Assembly: GCF_905147365.1 (NCBI RefSeq)
Contig: NC_056428.1
Span: forward strand, 13,608,001 to 13,672,000
Length of the DNA stretch: 64,000 nt
Direction of reading: 5' to 3'
DNA from: Aricia agestis
Taxonomy: Eukaryota; Arthropoda; Insecta; Lepidoptera; Lycaenidae
The first letter of the stretch is position 1. Each line of letters starts with the position of its first letter. Below the pieces are notes generated by a model. The model was not told the origin of the DNA, made no database searches, and saw only the letters and a list, made by a program, of their open reading frames with translations. This document shows, in pieces, positions 10,614 through 22,581 of the stretch. Made by a program: the position numbers and the translations under genes.

Positions 10614-12228
10614 GTTTTTGTTACTATATCTGATATATGTGATCGGCATACAAGTATAACACATAAAGTTAATATCGATGTATCGACATGTCACAATAAC
10701 AATGGCGTAAGTGGTACATCACTAGTCCATTGTGGTTCCGATTCACCTATTTATACGCCCAGCTCGGCGGTAACAAACAAGCTATGCGGTTCTTTGCAAA
10801 TATTCAAATTTCACATCCAAGATTTCGCTTCGAGTAATATGAAATCTTATTTATTTCATAAAAGATATTGAGATTATTCAATCTTTAGGTTAGAAATTGT
10901 AAAGGAATATTTTTTCCGGTTTTTTGGCTGTATATAATGTAAAGTTATCGTTGAATAAAATCTGATAAAATACCACTAATGCAAGATTTAAAATATTCAC
11001 AACTCAGAAGTATTTTCACGACGTGTTTGTGACCAGTCGATAACTACATTTAATTTTATCCCACCAAAAACATATCTGTAAAAATGGGGCCAAGTTCCTA
11101 TCAGCAAATTTTTGGCCTAAAATAAGAGCTGAACTCCAATCCATTGCCAAGTTTAGATGCACTTCATCGATCGTAATCATCTTTATCAACAGCCTAATCC
11201 ATAATACACATGACCTGTGTGCCAATTTCATAACGCTAGGATAATTGAAAGTGGCCTAGGAAATTTTGATTACCGGTCAGTGAGTGAGTCAGTCAGTGCC
11301 AAAATTAGCTATTTTTACAAGGACATAATTCGGGATCTACTGAAGCTATATGTATGAAATTGGGTATACTGCTTAAGTACTAGCACATAATTACGTTGGT
11401 ATAATTTTATGTTAGCACTCGCAATAGGCACTGAGCTACAGGGGATTCAAAAGTGCGTCGAAAAGGTTCGTGTAAATAGTGCACAGCATGCGCGCGGCCG
11501 TGCGCTTTGATTTTATTTATTTATTATACATTCTTACAACTATCATTACAGATTAATTTCTAATTCAATAGCGTAGTAAATAGCCAAGTTAATTAATTAA
11601 TCTTGTATATTTTTTCTCAGGTAATAGTTAATACCTAAAAGTGTAGTTATAATTTAGACTACATAGAGGATTTTGAAAAAAAAGCGATAAATCTTGCTTT
11701 TATGTTATTGTCGGAAAACCATGGTTTAAAGGTATTAAGGTAATTCCGAGCTAAGGTAGGTACTTTAAACTATCGAAACTTTCCATCCCTAGGATAGAGC
11801 TTCGTCAAGGTCTGGTGATCCACGGGTCAAATAGTTGACCTTTAAACTCGCAGGGTAGTGTTTGACCTCATCCAAGCAGTCTGCTTTATTAGGATCTGTG
11901 CAGACGAAGCAGTTATACAGCATAGCACTCAAAAGAAAATTACTAAACCATTTTCTTTGTCCATTTTGTTTGTAGATATTTATCTAGAAAAGTTGAGAAA
12001 GAGCAATGAAAATGTTTATGTATCACAAGAAAAAACTAACATTTATGTTACAACTTACAAGATTTGTCAAATTATAAGGGAAAAAATGTTAGTTACCCAC
12101 TTCATCCAGTATCCACTTATGTCTTTAATTTAGAATTGCTTTATAATTATACCTTATGGCTTATACTATAAAGAAAAGTCATTCAAAATACGCATTTGTT
12201 TCGCGTAGTATTATAGACTGCAATAATG
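10614..12228. other. intergenic, no gene seen
   Basis: Contains frames of 71-91 codons with no recognisable protein and AT-driven composition. Around 11500-11530 there is a short ATTT-rich tract. Nothing else is supported. Confidence 0.45.
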
Positions 12229-12467
12229 TACAGGGTAACAAAAAGTAATAATACTTTAGGGTATCATATATGTACGAGCATCCTGTATAGAGTTGTAAGA
12301 CTATAACTTTTATTTAAACTTTTATATGGATTTTATGACACTGGGCCGGCTCATACAATTAATCTCAAAAAATGCACTTTCAGCGCTGCTACTTTCACAG
12401 TAAACTCAATAATATAAGGGACGCACACACCCTGAAGTATTATGACTTCCTTTTGTTACAACCTGTA
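12229..12467. mobile_element. MITE family T1, copy 3
   Basis: Starts TACAGGGTAACAAAAAGTAAT and ends TTACAACCTGTA in inverted order. The core CAGCGCTGCTACTTTCACAG is in opposite orientation to the 9169 copy. Confidence 0.85.
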
Positions 12468-13185
12468 TAAAACGTTATAGGCACTGTACATTGAAGCCAA
12501 AGCATATTAAATTATGAGGATCGATAAACATATATTCGGTATTACAAACAAACTCATTAGCTAAATGAAATAATTAACTTACTAGCGAACTCGTTAATTA
12601 ATTAATAGTTTTAATTAATAAAGACCCGACTATTATAATCATAACTATCACGTGTTTAGTGATGAGGTTTGTAGCCTTAAAGCTGCCAATCCACCGCATC
12701 GCACGGAGATAATACGCACGTGCGTCAAGCTTCGCTTTGTAAGAAAATATATTATGTGACTGTGTCCACTGCAACCCACGGACACGCTACGCACGAATTG
12801 ACTCACGTAGCTTGCTCGAATATGGTGCACACGTAGCTCAACGCTGGCCACGCTACGCATGCTGTGCACGGGATACACTCCCGTGAATTATTTCACATTT
12901 CCATTTTTTCCCACTTTAAAACTTCATATTTCACAAATGGATCCCATAATCGGAAAATGATTATTGAATACTTATAGTATTTTTAAAAAAACCTATCCAA
13001 CGACACCCCACACGGTCGGGTGGACCGAAAAAAAATCATCGCCGTTTGATGTGTATCCGTGACGTGATGGGGAGGCACCATAAAAATATTTTTTTAAGAA
13101 TTTAAATACAATTTTGTCGACATCATTAATATCTGCATTCTTGTCGAATTACAGCTTTGTAGGTCCTATAGTATCTGAGCAAAAC
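12468..13185. other. intergenic with a GC-rich island at 12660-12885
   Basis: The island has recurring CACGCTACGCA and ACGCACG-type words and a minus-strand frame of 76 codons with no recognisable protein. It could be a decayed GC-rich repeat or a regulatory region; I cannot decide. Confidence 0.4.
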
Positions 13186-13189
13186 CGCC

Positions 13190-13244
<55 letters not shown>

Positions 13245-13275
13245 GGACAGACGGACAGACGGACGGACAGACCGA
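13186..13275. repeat. (GACA)n microsatellite
   Basis: About 17 tetramers followed by GGACA variants. Such tracts are typical inside Helitron-like copies, and one ends right after it. Confidence 0.95.
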
Positions 13276-13332
13276 AACTATAAAGCGCGATAAGTGAATT
13301 TTGGCGCAACGGAGTTGCGGGTGTCATCTAGT
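13276..13332 (+). mobile_element. Helitron-like 3' end
   Basis: GCGCGATAAGTGAATTTTGG, then CAACGGAGTTGCGGGTGTCA and terminal CTAGT. The 5' part is replaced by the GACA tract and unrelated sequence. Confidence 0.65.
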
Positions 13333-13571
13333 AGGCCTTTTCGAACGACAAGGCAGCCAGTCTGATGATGAACAACAACAAAGCATAACATTAGATGTAA
13401 TATTCAAATGAAACATAATTTCTCCCCCAGCGACCTCAACTTACCAACTTACGGCTAAATAATTAAAACTGGCAACATTAAGGGCAACCTTGGTAATTTT
13501 GCGGTTACCTCGGTAAACAAGATTTCATGCAAAATTATGACGTGGTTAAATATAGCACTCCCTATTCCTTT

Positions 13572-13775
13572 CAATCTCAAAACCGACACGACTGGCGAGA
13601 TTTCTTGTACCGACTTCTTAAATGCTCATCCGACGCATGGATCATCTTATTTATCAGACAAATAGGGGATCAGCCTGCATTGTCCTAACCAAACTTGGAA
13701 ATAACATGTTTCCAACGCGGGAATCGAACCCACGACCTCCGGAGTCAAGAGCCACAATCTAGACCACGGAGACGT
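13572..13775 (-). mobile_element. tRNA-headed SINE
   Basis: On the minus strand the head has an A-box-like TGGTCTAGATTGTGG and a B box GGTTCGATTCC, then GCGTTGGAAACATG and a body with TAAGATGATCCATGCGTCGG and a tail like GTCGTGTCGG. It lacks an acceptor stem that closes, so it is a SINE and not a tRNA gene. Confidence 0.78.
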
Positions 13776-14181
13776 TAATATTCAGTACTGTACTGTACTG
13801 CATATATTGTGTTAAATTAACTTATAACTTACAAAACAAACAAAGAAAGCACTGAAGTACAGGAGAGTTGCATGACATCTTGACTCGGAACGAAAATTCC
13901 AGAAGAAAACAAAGCAATCAATAAGGCGTCAAGCAGATTTCTCGAATTGGGTCGGTCGCTAATTAAACTTTAAACGTATTTACATTCAACAACTTGGTAG
14001 TTTTTACAGCTACTTTCGCTAAGAATTTCGAACACAAAGGAAAAATCTGGAAGGTTTTATCGCTTGAAACTGGTTTGATATTTGAGCAACCTTATCAGTA
14101 AAAATATAGCGCCTTTGGGAAATTGAACTAGAGTATACGTTCAACTAGAAATACGTTGAAATACGTTAAAAAGTTAAAAAC

Positions 14182-14183
<2 letters not shown>
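13776..14183. other. intergenic, no gene seen
   Basis: No supported feature. Confidence 0.5.
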
Positions 14184-14251
<68 letters not shown>

Positions 14252-14649
14252 TAGAACTCCAATTATCCGAACTCCGACTATCCGGATCGCCGATTATCCG
14301 AATCACGCGTCAGCCCGAGTGTGACCACTTGCAACTGCTCACCGTCAAGCGAATGCGTGACCTGGCTGCCCGAAAACGATTGATGACCGCAAAACAGCTT
14401 ACATTAACGGAGATGTTTAAAAAACAATGATTTTTATTTCTAAACTTGTACATAAGTACATTTTATTTATATTTAAAACATGTGAAAATTTCATGTTTCT
14501 TTCATTTAATTCAATAAAAAAATAGTGCAATATCAAAACGTAGCTTTTATTCTCTCCAATGGCAATTTTTTTTTAAAAATCCGATTATCCGAATATTTGA
14601 TTATCCGAATGGGCCCCGGTCCCCATTAATTCGGATAATTGGAGTTCTA

Positions 14650-14710
<61 letters not shown>
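14184..14710. repeat. (AT)n microsatellite split by a transposon
   Basis: About 65 bp of AT repeat (14184-14248) and a further 55 bp (14655-14710) are the two halves of one tract, split by the Tigger-like insertion. Confidence 0.95.
14249..14652 (+). mobile_element. Tigger/pogo deletion derivative, 404 bp
   Basis: Terminal inverted repeats CAGTAGAACTCCAATTATCC and its complement ending GGAGTTCTACTG are of the pogo/Tigger kind (Tc1-mariner superfamily), inserted into TA-rich DNA. From about 14320 to 14430 an in-frame coding remnant survives (VKRMRDLAARKRLMTAKQL, then TEMFKKQ and TGA). I read it as the C-terminus of the lost transposase. Internal subterminal words GATTATCCGAA recur. It cannot move by itself. 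Confidence 0.87.
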
Positions 14711-14715
<5 letters not shown>

Positions 14716-14973
14716 GGTGTATCAAAAACAAGTGATAATACTTTAGGGTGTGTACGTGTTCCCTGTAGAGATTTCACTGTGAAAGTAGCAGCGCTGAAAG
14801 ACCAAAATTTTTTTTCACTTTTGTATGGGCAAGGGCCCGAGCGTCACGAGTTTCCCCATACAAAAGTGAAAAAATTTTTTGGTCTTTCAGCGCTGCTACT
14901 TTCACAGTGAACTCTCTACAAGGAACACGTAAACACCCTAAATTATTATCACTTGTTTTTGTTACATCCTGTA
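14711..14973. mobile_element. MITE family T1, full palindromic copy
   Basis: The best copy of the family: termini TACAGGGTGTATC and TACAGGATGTAAC in inversion, and internal arms reverse-complementary over about 110 bp (GTAGCAGCGCTGAAAGACCA against its complement near 14885), with a loop near CCCGAGCG. The whole unit could fold into a hairpin. It sits directly against the right half of the AT tract. Confidence 0.9.
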
Positions 14974-16500
14974 TATATATATGTATATAAATATAAAATA
15001 TCAAGCTCGCACGCATATATATGCATGCTATCTCTCTCGGTCGGAAGATCTTCCTTTTCGGCCGCCACTAACAACGTTAAAGTTTTATTTGTTAAAAATA
15101 ATATTATATAAATCTCCATATAAACCTCCATATAAACTACAACTGTGCAAAATCGATTTATATGCATCCGCCCGAACGTGCGCTTTGAGGCTTACACCGC
15201 GGGTTCACAAGCAATTATTGTAGAGGTATGTAAATGACGGCGCGACCCCGCCGCCGCTATATCTCGCGGTGTGGCGCTCTAAACCATCCAAACCGCTCGT
15301 TCGCGCGGACGTATAAATCCAGCATTATAATATGTTCAAAAACTTATGTTCTAGCGGTTAAAAGTCTCGCATTTTCATTTTACATGCTCCATTTTTGTAA
15401 CTACCTGCATTTACATTTTTGTAACTACCTGAGAATAAAACTTTCAAAATCTTCTTATAAGTAAAACGAGGAATGCAGGATAATGTGTTAGGAATTCGAA
15501 GACGTCGGTGTTTCTAGAAAATATCTGAAAATGTTGAGACTAGAGGCACGTGAAGAAAACTATTCACGAACCGCCTTTGAACACAAGTTTGAGAATTACA
15601 AAAAACTGTTACATTTGTACGATATTGAATTTGTATTATTTTCTTTAAGGTTTTATTATTTTACTTACTTATGTTAGCAAACATAAATGTATTAGGAGGG
15701 TTTTCATTTGTTGATTTCAATCCAGTTAATATCCAAAACAAGTGTACAAAATGGTATGAATAATTAAAAAAGGTAGGTATTTGTTAAATAAATTAATCGT
15801 TAACTTATCATCAGCGTTTACTGAGAGTTATATTATTTTGTCGTTGTTTTACTGAGCCGCAAGTATAGTAGCGCCTAAACTACGGAGTAAATTAATAATT
15901 GCTACTGGCAAATAAAAATATCATGAAAATTATGTAGGGTACATACTACATAATCAGATAAAACATTCGAACTCTTTACTATATTGATTGATTGTCCCAA
16001 TTAAAAATTGCAAGCCATTAAAATAGAGTACGATCATAGTAACTTACAAATATATTTTAATTAAACTAAAAGAAAGAAAAAGAATTTGTCTCTAGAGCTT
16101 AATAAGGGTGCCTCACTCTTCTAATAATTTATTTTTTCAGACAGGACATAGCGTGGGTAAAGACGTGTTCATAGTGACTAAGACTATGGACGTAGCACTC
16201 AATATAAAATTCCGTCCCTTTCGTTCCCCAGCTAGTAGCTGAAACAGAAGATCTTCTTTAATATCGTGGTTATTTAAGCGTGCAGCTTACCTTAAATTGA
16301 CAAAGTAACAAAATTGCTTTTACTCTCATACTGCTTTCGGGTCGAATATTGCAATGAAAAATACGAATAAGAAAATAATGTATAATTAATTTAATATTTC
16401 GTTATATTTCGACACTAGCAAATTTATAATATAACTCATAAGTTCATTGAGGTGTAAAATTTAGAATCGTGTAGGCAGAGTAGACAGAATGATATGTCTA
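14974..16500. other. intergenic, no gene seen
   Basis: Two short frames of 72-80 codons overlap on opposite strands near 15000-15200 and have no family resemblance. A GC-rich patch lies at 15235-15310. AATTACCTG-like words duplicate near 15400. Nothing supported. Confidence 0.45.
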
Positions 16501-16504
16501 TTGT

Positions 16505-16713
16505 GGTGTAGGTGTCTACGAAAACTTTACAGGTGTCTACCAAAACTATGCAGGTGTCTACGAAAACTGAACAGGTGTCTACAAAAAACGTGTAGGCGTC
16601 TACGAAAACAATGTAAATGTCCCCGAAAACCCAACAGGTGTCTACGAAAACTGTACATGTGTCTACAAAAACTGTGCAGGTGTCTACAAAATCTGTACAT
16701 GTATCTATAAAAA
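16505..16713. repeat. 21-bp minisatellite, about ten units
   Basis: Unit AGGTGTCTACGAAAACTGT-like, with a 21-bp period. Because 21 is a multiple of three, a minus-strand frame stays open and reads as heptads of the type VDTCTVF; the same is true of a plus-strand frame. Several units differ by single bases. No promoter or signal peptide is seen, so I do not call it a gene. Confidence 0.92.
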
Positions 16714-16724
16714 ACATATCCACA

Positions 16725-16768
16725 GCCGAACGTATAACCTCCTCGTTTTTGGAAGTCGGTTGAAAACT
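16725..16768 (+). repeat. dispersed 3'-end repeat
   Basis: CCGAACGTATAACCTCCTC then TTTTTGGAAGTCGGTTGAAA. The same terminus recurs near 24330-24362 and, inverted, near 22585 and 29418. Confidence 0.65.
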
Positions 16769-17235
16769 GAACTACGAGGTACGTTAAATTTTACTTTCCG
16801 TGTGTCCGTATCACAAGTCCTTCAGGTACTTAGCACAAGGCTAGATGAACGATTAGTGAATCGTTCACAGAATTTATGGTAAAGAATCCACCTCCATTAG
16901 AGGGGTTTTATAGGTGTAATTACTTAACTTATAGATCCTTTCGATAGTTTCCTGTAACACATTCAATATGGCGCAACAGAATGGTGGCAAACGAGGGAAG
17001 TTTCGGGAAATTCGATATCAGCCATCCGTGTTACCGTTAATTAACTATTTATACATATTTAACAACGCGTTAGCTAGTTTGCATTTATCATCATCATACT
17101 TTACCTAGAATCAACTGCCGCATTCAGAGACAAATATTAATTAATTAACTGTAGTTAAATGACGGCAATAGGCTGATGATGACGATGATTTTGATTATGA
17201 TTTAAACTTTAATAGACTTTAAAAATATTTTCCCA
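16769..17235. other. intergenic, no gene seen
   Basis: No supported feature apart from common dispersed words. Confidence 0.45.
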
Positions 17236-17325
17236 GGATTTAAAGTATGAAAATCGGTTCATGTGGTTTGAGCGTGAAGAGGTAACAGACAGACAGGTAG
17301 ATACATTTTCTCATTTATAATAACT
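17236..17325. mobile_element. Helitron-like fragment
   Basis: Fragment with AAAATCGGTTCATGTGGTTT, GAGCGTGAAGAGGTAACAG and CATTTATAATAACTAGAG, abutting the long-inverted-repeat element. Confidence 0.55.
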
Positions 17326-19335
17326 AGAGATCAATGGTCGAAATTCGACCTTAGTTTTATCGACATTAGGACTACTACCTATATTTTGTAAAAAAAATTG
17401 GCTTTATCATATTTTTTTCAACTCTTGTCTCTGGGACTCAGCTGATCTCAGACAGGCCGTGTAAGCATTGTCAGTATCTAAGATTCAATTTAAAAAAACT
17501 ATAATCCATTTTCAATTTGTCACCTTGTTGTCAACAGACTTCAACCATAAATAAAAGAGTATAATTCGTATTTATAGACTTGTCACTCAAAAATCTGTCA
17601 TTTTTTTAGCAAATAAAACATTACATGCACTGCAACACACACAGTGTTGCAGTGTGTGTAATGTTTTATTTGTTAAAAAATGTATGATAAAAGCATAATT
17701 TCAAAATAATATTAGCTCGATGCACTCCTTCATTATATAAACTATAACTGTGAAAAATTTTATTCACCTACGTTTCCCCATTTTTATTAGTACGGATTGC
17801 GACTAAACGCTTTCTAGAATTTCATATTGTAGAACGCATTAAAAGTAGAAGCATGTCCTTTTTATGACACCAATCGACAAAGGTTCCCAATCCCAAAGGT
17901 ATCACATACCTCGTTCCCATGTTGAACATTGGAATGCGAATCTAGGGCAACATGGGGGAACAACTTCCTGGCCCCATCAGCATCGGGCAATAATGGCAGT
18001 AATTTACAGTAATTTAGGCAACGCCGGGGCAATTTCATGGAATTTATTATGCGAACTTACAAAGGTGGATAAAAATTACACTTTGAAATGTACCATCGAA
18101 GAAATTATGATTATGTCAATTCAATGTAATTTGTGATCTGTTGGCTGGGTTTGACAAAACGAGACCAAATTATGCAGGTATCCGCCATCTGGCTATGAAT
18201 CAACTTCTCTGATAGTACTATTGTTTTGTGACAGACTTCATAGATTTTGTGGCATCTATATTATATTAATACGTGAGCCAAAAATTTTGTATCCTTTTTG
18301 ACGAAAAATGGAGAAAGGTAGGTGCACACTGCACAGTTATAGTTTATATGGTGAAAGAGTGCATCGAGCTAATATTATTTTAAAATTATGCTTTTATCAT
18401 ACATTTTTTTAACAAATAAAACGTTACACACACTCGGAAAAATTACAGATTTTTGAGTGACAAGCCTATACATACGAATTATACTCTTTTATTTATTGTT
18501 GAAGTCTTTTGACAACAAGGTGACAAATTGAAAATGGATTATAGTTTTTTTTATTGAATCTGAGATACTAGACAATGCTTGTACACGGCCAGTCTGAGAT
18601 CTGCTGAGTCCCAGAGACAAAAGTTGAAAAAAATATTATGATAAAGTCATTTTTTTTTTACAAAATATAGGTAGTAGTGATAGATTAAGTATTATAGTAT
18701 AGATGTAGTCTTAGCCCGTCATCGCGTGGCCATTTTGTGCTTATTTTCATACAAGTAGTGTGCGTTTATTTTCTTGAATATTTCTATTTGTCGATTATTC
18801 CGAAGCACTTTATGATACAGGAAAGAAAGTCAATTAGTTCATTATATCGATTTACTAGTTCAAGTGATGAGAATCCGTAAACACACGTAAAAAGCTATGC
18901 AATTTTTATAGCCAAATTATTAATTGATATGACATTTTTAGCCCTAATGCCTTATATAGCACGAATAAGGGATTAATAAACTTATAAATTATCTTTTTAG
19001 CTTACAAAAATACCGATTGAATTTAATGTTAAATCCACGTGTTTGAGGCATTCTTTGGCCATTCTTATGGTTTATTATTTAGCGGAACCACAAAACTCAA
19101 CAATTTCTAGCATAAAATGTTCACTAAAAACCTTTATTAACACTTTTATTACATGAAATATGCCGACCGACTCCTTTGTTATGTCCTAGTAAGTAGGACA
19201 TAGCATTACACGCTTTTGACGCTTATACACCGATATAAGGCTCTCTCCAGATGCTCTCCAGTATATAGTACCTCAATGGTAGTAGTCCTAATGTGGCTGA
19301 AACTAGGTTGAAATTGGGCGATCTCTAGTTTGAAT
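17325..19335. mobile_element. long-inverted-repeat element, about 2 kb
   Basis: The left arm (about 17325-17790) returns as its reverse complement at about 18295-18680 and, after an insertion, finishes at about 19255-19330 (AAATTGGGCGATCTCTAG against CTAGAGATC-CAATGGTCGAA). Paired landmarks: CGACATTAGGACTACTACC, GACTTCAACCATAAATAAAA, GCTCGATGCACTCC. The arms flank a middle of about 500 bp (17800-18290) with no recognisable transposase. A single arm occurs alone at 31268. Probably a non-autonomous DNA transposon. Confidence 0.8.
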
Positions 19336-19491
19336 AAATTGAAAGACACTGTCATAGGATTGTGTATACGAAACAGTCTTTCTAAATGACACCAGCGATA
19401 ATAGGGAATATTACGCAGAGGCCGAAGCAGAGGACGCTACTAGCACATACAGTAAAATATAATCTATAAGAATAAGAAATAATATAATAAT

Positions 19492-19692
19492 ACTAGATGA
19501 CACCCGCAACGGAGTTGTGCAAAATTTCGTTTATCGCGCGTAGACCGTACATTTTTCCAGCATAAAAAGTATCCTAAGTATCCCGGGACTCAAAGTATCT
19601 CCAGTTCTCCATATCCAGCAAAATCGGTTCAGCGGTTTGGTCGTGAAAAGGTAACAGATAGACAGGCAGACTTTCGCATTTATAATATTAGT
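19492..19692 (-). mobile_element. Helitron-like copy
   Basis: Minus-strand copy, from ACTAATATTATAAATGCGAA-like start (19692) to CGTTGCGGGTGTCATCTAGT end (19492). Confidence 0.7.
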
Positions 19693-19885
19693 AGATATGG
19701 ATAAAAATTGTCCTACGGTGTTTGTTGTATAAATATTTAGAAGGGCGACGCGGCGCGATCGAAAGGGTAATGTTTGGTGACCGGTCGATACCGCCAAGGT
19801 CTTCAATTACCCATATTTTACTGTGGCTAATGAATTATTAACAACGTCTCAGGTTGCAAATTGCAATAGAGTCTCACCAATTAAA

Positions 19886-20085
19886 AAGATTGTGATTATA
19901 AATGCGAAATTGTGTCTGTCTGTCTGTTACATCTTCACGCCAAAACCGCAGAACCGATTTTGCTGTGGTATGGAGATACTTTGAGTCCCCGGAAAAGGAT
20001 ATAGGAACTTTTACCTCGGACGAATGTACGGTTCCCGCGCGATGAACGAATTTTGACGCAACGGAGTGGCGGGCGTCACTTAGTC
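19886..20085 (+). mobile_element. Helitron-like copy
   Basis: Plus-strand copy; contains GTCTGTCTGTCTGTTACATC and ends GGCGGGCGTCACTTAGTCG, with the terminal CTAGT mutated. Confidence 0.65.
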
Positions 20086-20159
20086 GATGTCTTTTTGCAT
20101 GGTATTTATACCAACACCACATTATTGTTCATCATTGATTTTATCCCGATTCTACTTTA

Positions 20160-20340
20160 TAAATCGTCCGTGGCTTTGTGGGACCTTTGGTTTGCGCTCG
20201 AGATTTTCGGGGTTCGATTCCGGGTCTAGAATGCCGTATACGCTAGGGGCCAGGGTAACCATACGAACATTTAAAATCATGCCCCAGACAGTATTTGAAA
20301 AGTGGTTACTTCACTCTGAAAAAACTGTGTAAATTATCCA
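20160..20340 (+). mobile_element. tRNA-headed SINE candidate
   Basis: CGTGGCTTTGTGGGACC resembles an A box and GGGTTCGATTCCGGG is a perfect B box 40 bases later. The tail is not defined. No cloverleaf is formed. Confidence 0.5.
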
Positions 20341-21305
20341 CAACGGATGCAAAGGCCTTTTTATGGCACCAGGGTCGATAGCTACGTAAACGGTAAAACC
20401 CTTACATAATATAATCTCAGACACACGAGATTGTCCCAATCAGCTTTGGGACCCGTGACGAAATTAATCAGAAAATAGCTACCTACTTGATAAGTATGAG
20501 ACAACTTTAGGTCTACCAGAATAAGATGGCAAAAAGTGAGAAAATAAATTGACTCTAGCAATACCGGGGTAATTGGAATAAAACATTATGATCATTTTTT
20601 TTCTTATAGCGGCTGATTCTGTGTGTTAAACAAGCAAATATAAAAATGTATCCAATGATCAAGGATATTTTTTGAAAATCTGCCACCCAAAGCCATCAGA
20701 TCCTGGTAGACCTAAATTACTGTCTCATACATATTGTGGGTTGTACCAACTTACTTTAACTATTAACTTTAGCAAAATGTCAAATCAACTGTCAAATTTT
20801 AACAATCGTTAAAATTACGCCGCTCTGATACCGCTATATTATACCGCGATAACCGCTCAATTTGGTCGGTTATCGTTAATGTTAAATTTGGTGTGATTTG
20901 ATTCAAATCGAATAGGTACCTACCATCGAAGAAATTGATTCATTGGCAGATGAAGGGCCTACGTCATTTGGTCGGGTTATATCAATTAAGTGTACGTTGT
21001 GATCTGTCGGCTGGGTTTTGTTCTCTGATAGCACAATTATTTGAAGGTTTCTGATCAATTATGAAATAAATACCAAGCAAAATCATTATACTATCAAAAA
21101 AACCTTTTCCAACCCAATTCCTTAAATGAAAAAGGAGTTCCTATATTGGGGACCTTGGGGAATTTCTTTTTCTGTTTTCTTTTTATTATAATTCCGTAAG
21201 TCTTTTGTTTAGGTCGTATCTTTGGCGAAAAACTCTTTATAATTTTATTCTGTCGAAGCCACATACCACCTCAGGCACGTCTTTATAATGCCAAGAAAGC
21301 GCGCT
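20341..21305. other. intergenic, shares a dispersed repeat with 18089-18220
   Basis: At 20922-21040 TACCATCGAAGAAATT and GTGATCTGTCGGCTGGGTTT match the interior of the 17325 element. No gene is seen. Confidence 0.5.
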
Positions 21306-21731
21306 TTTTAGGGTTCCGTACCCAAAGGGTAAAAACGGGATCCTATTACTAAGACTTCGTTGTTTGTCCGTCCGTCTCAAGAACTGCTATAGCTAGACTT
21401 CTGAAAATTTCACAGATTGTGTATAATATCTGTTGCCGCTATAATAACAAATACTGCAAACAAAATAAAATTAATATTTAAGGGGGGCTCCCATACACCA
21501 AACGTGATTTTTTCAGCCTTTTTCGCTTTATATCAATAATGTCAAGAGCTAGGCACTTGAATTTTTCGCAAATTCTTTTTTTATATGTATACTTTAATAT
21601 TTAATAATAATATTAAAATAAAATTAAAATTTAAGGGAGGCTCCGATACAAAAAACACAATTTTTAGCCTATTTTGCTCTGTATCGGTACGGAACCCTTC
21701 GTGCACGAGTCCGACTCGCACTTGGCCGATT
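21306..21731 (-). repeat. dispersed repeat family R1
   Basis: On the minus strand it starts AATCGGCCAAGTGCGAGTCG and ends GGTACGGAACCCTAAAA. A plus-strand copy lies at 25006-25445. It is interrupted by a partial duplication (two AAAATTTAAGG-GGCTCC blocks). A common moth repeat of uncertain class. Confidence 0.75.
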
Positions 21732-22581
21732 TTATTTATGTTTTTACCGAATAAAGGGAAGTATGCCTACGCGTAAAGACACATCTTCACGTCAATGGTC
21801 GCGTCTATGCCCCCTTTCCACGTAAGCAGGTGACATCTGCAGATACATCCGTCTTAAATTATGCCGGATATCATTATTGATACCGTGAACGGGCAACTAA
21901 ATTATTTCAACAATTCACTATAACAAAATAATATTATAGCAAATGTTATATTAATTGTCATTAAATTTTAATATATTAAACTAAATGGCTGGCATTAAAT
22001 TTTAATATATTAAAATATATTAATAATTAAACTAAATGCCCGTAACTCCATTGTGCCAAAATCCGTTTATTATCCGGGAGTCGTAATTTTTTCTGGAATA
22101 AAGATTATCCTACGTCCTTTCCTCCGCAGCCAACATCAAAATCGGTTCTTTGGTTTTGTCGTGAATAGGTAACTGGCGGACATTCTTATGTTGTAACTGA
22201 CATAGATATGTATTTTTTTTTTCTAAAATAATATCTTGTATCGTCTCTCTCGTTGATATAGATTTAGAAAGAGAGAAAAGAGTTTCACTAGAGAGTGGCA
22301 CGAGCGTAGCTTGAGGACATGCATTGTGCAACCAGCAAAGTTTTAACGAGCTCCGACGACATGGATGTAATGGACTAGACACAGCACTTTAGTAAGTGCA
22401 CTAACTTCGCAAACCGTTTATGGTGCATCGTTAATAGGAAATAGATTATTTTAACCATCGACGCAAAAAGGAAGACAGACACTTTATTTTTTTCATCTCC
22501 GTTTAGTTAAAGTTGTTAACACTTCATTTAACTCCTGCGCGTCTTAAGGCAGAAATAAAATTAATTATTACTTTTTAACAA
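21732..22581. other. intergenic with a Helitron-like fragment at 22040-22200
   Basis: The fragment has GTTTATTATCCGGGAGTCGT and AAATCGGTTC. A 90-codon minus-strand frame at 22110-22382 overlaps it and has no protein support. Confidence 0.45.

Noticed and set aside
13700..13775. tRNA gene
   Set aside because: Only promoter boxes are kept; the body continues as a SINE.
17864..18136. 90-codon frame
   Set aside because: Lies in the middle of the long-inverted-repeat element, part of which recurs at 20922; no domain.
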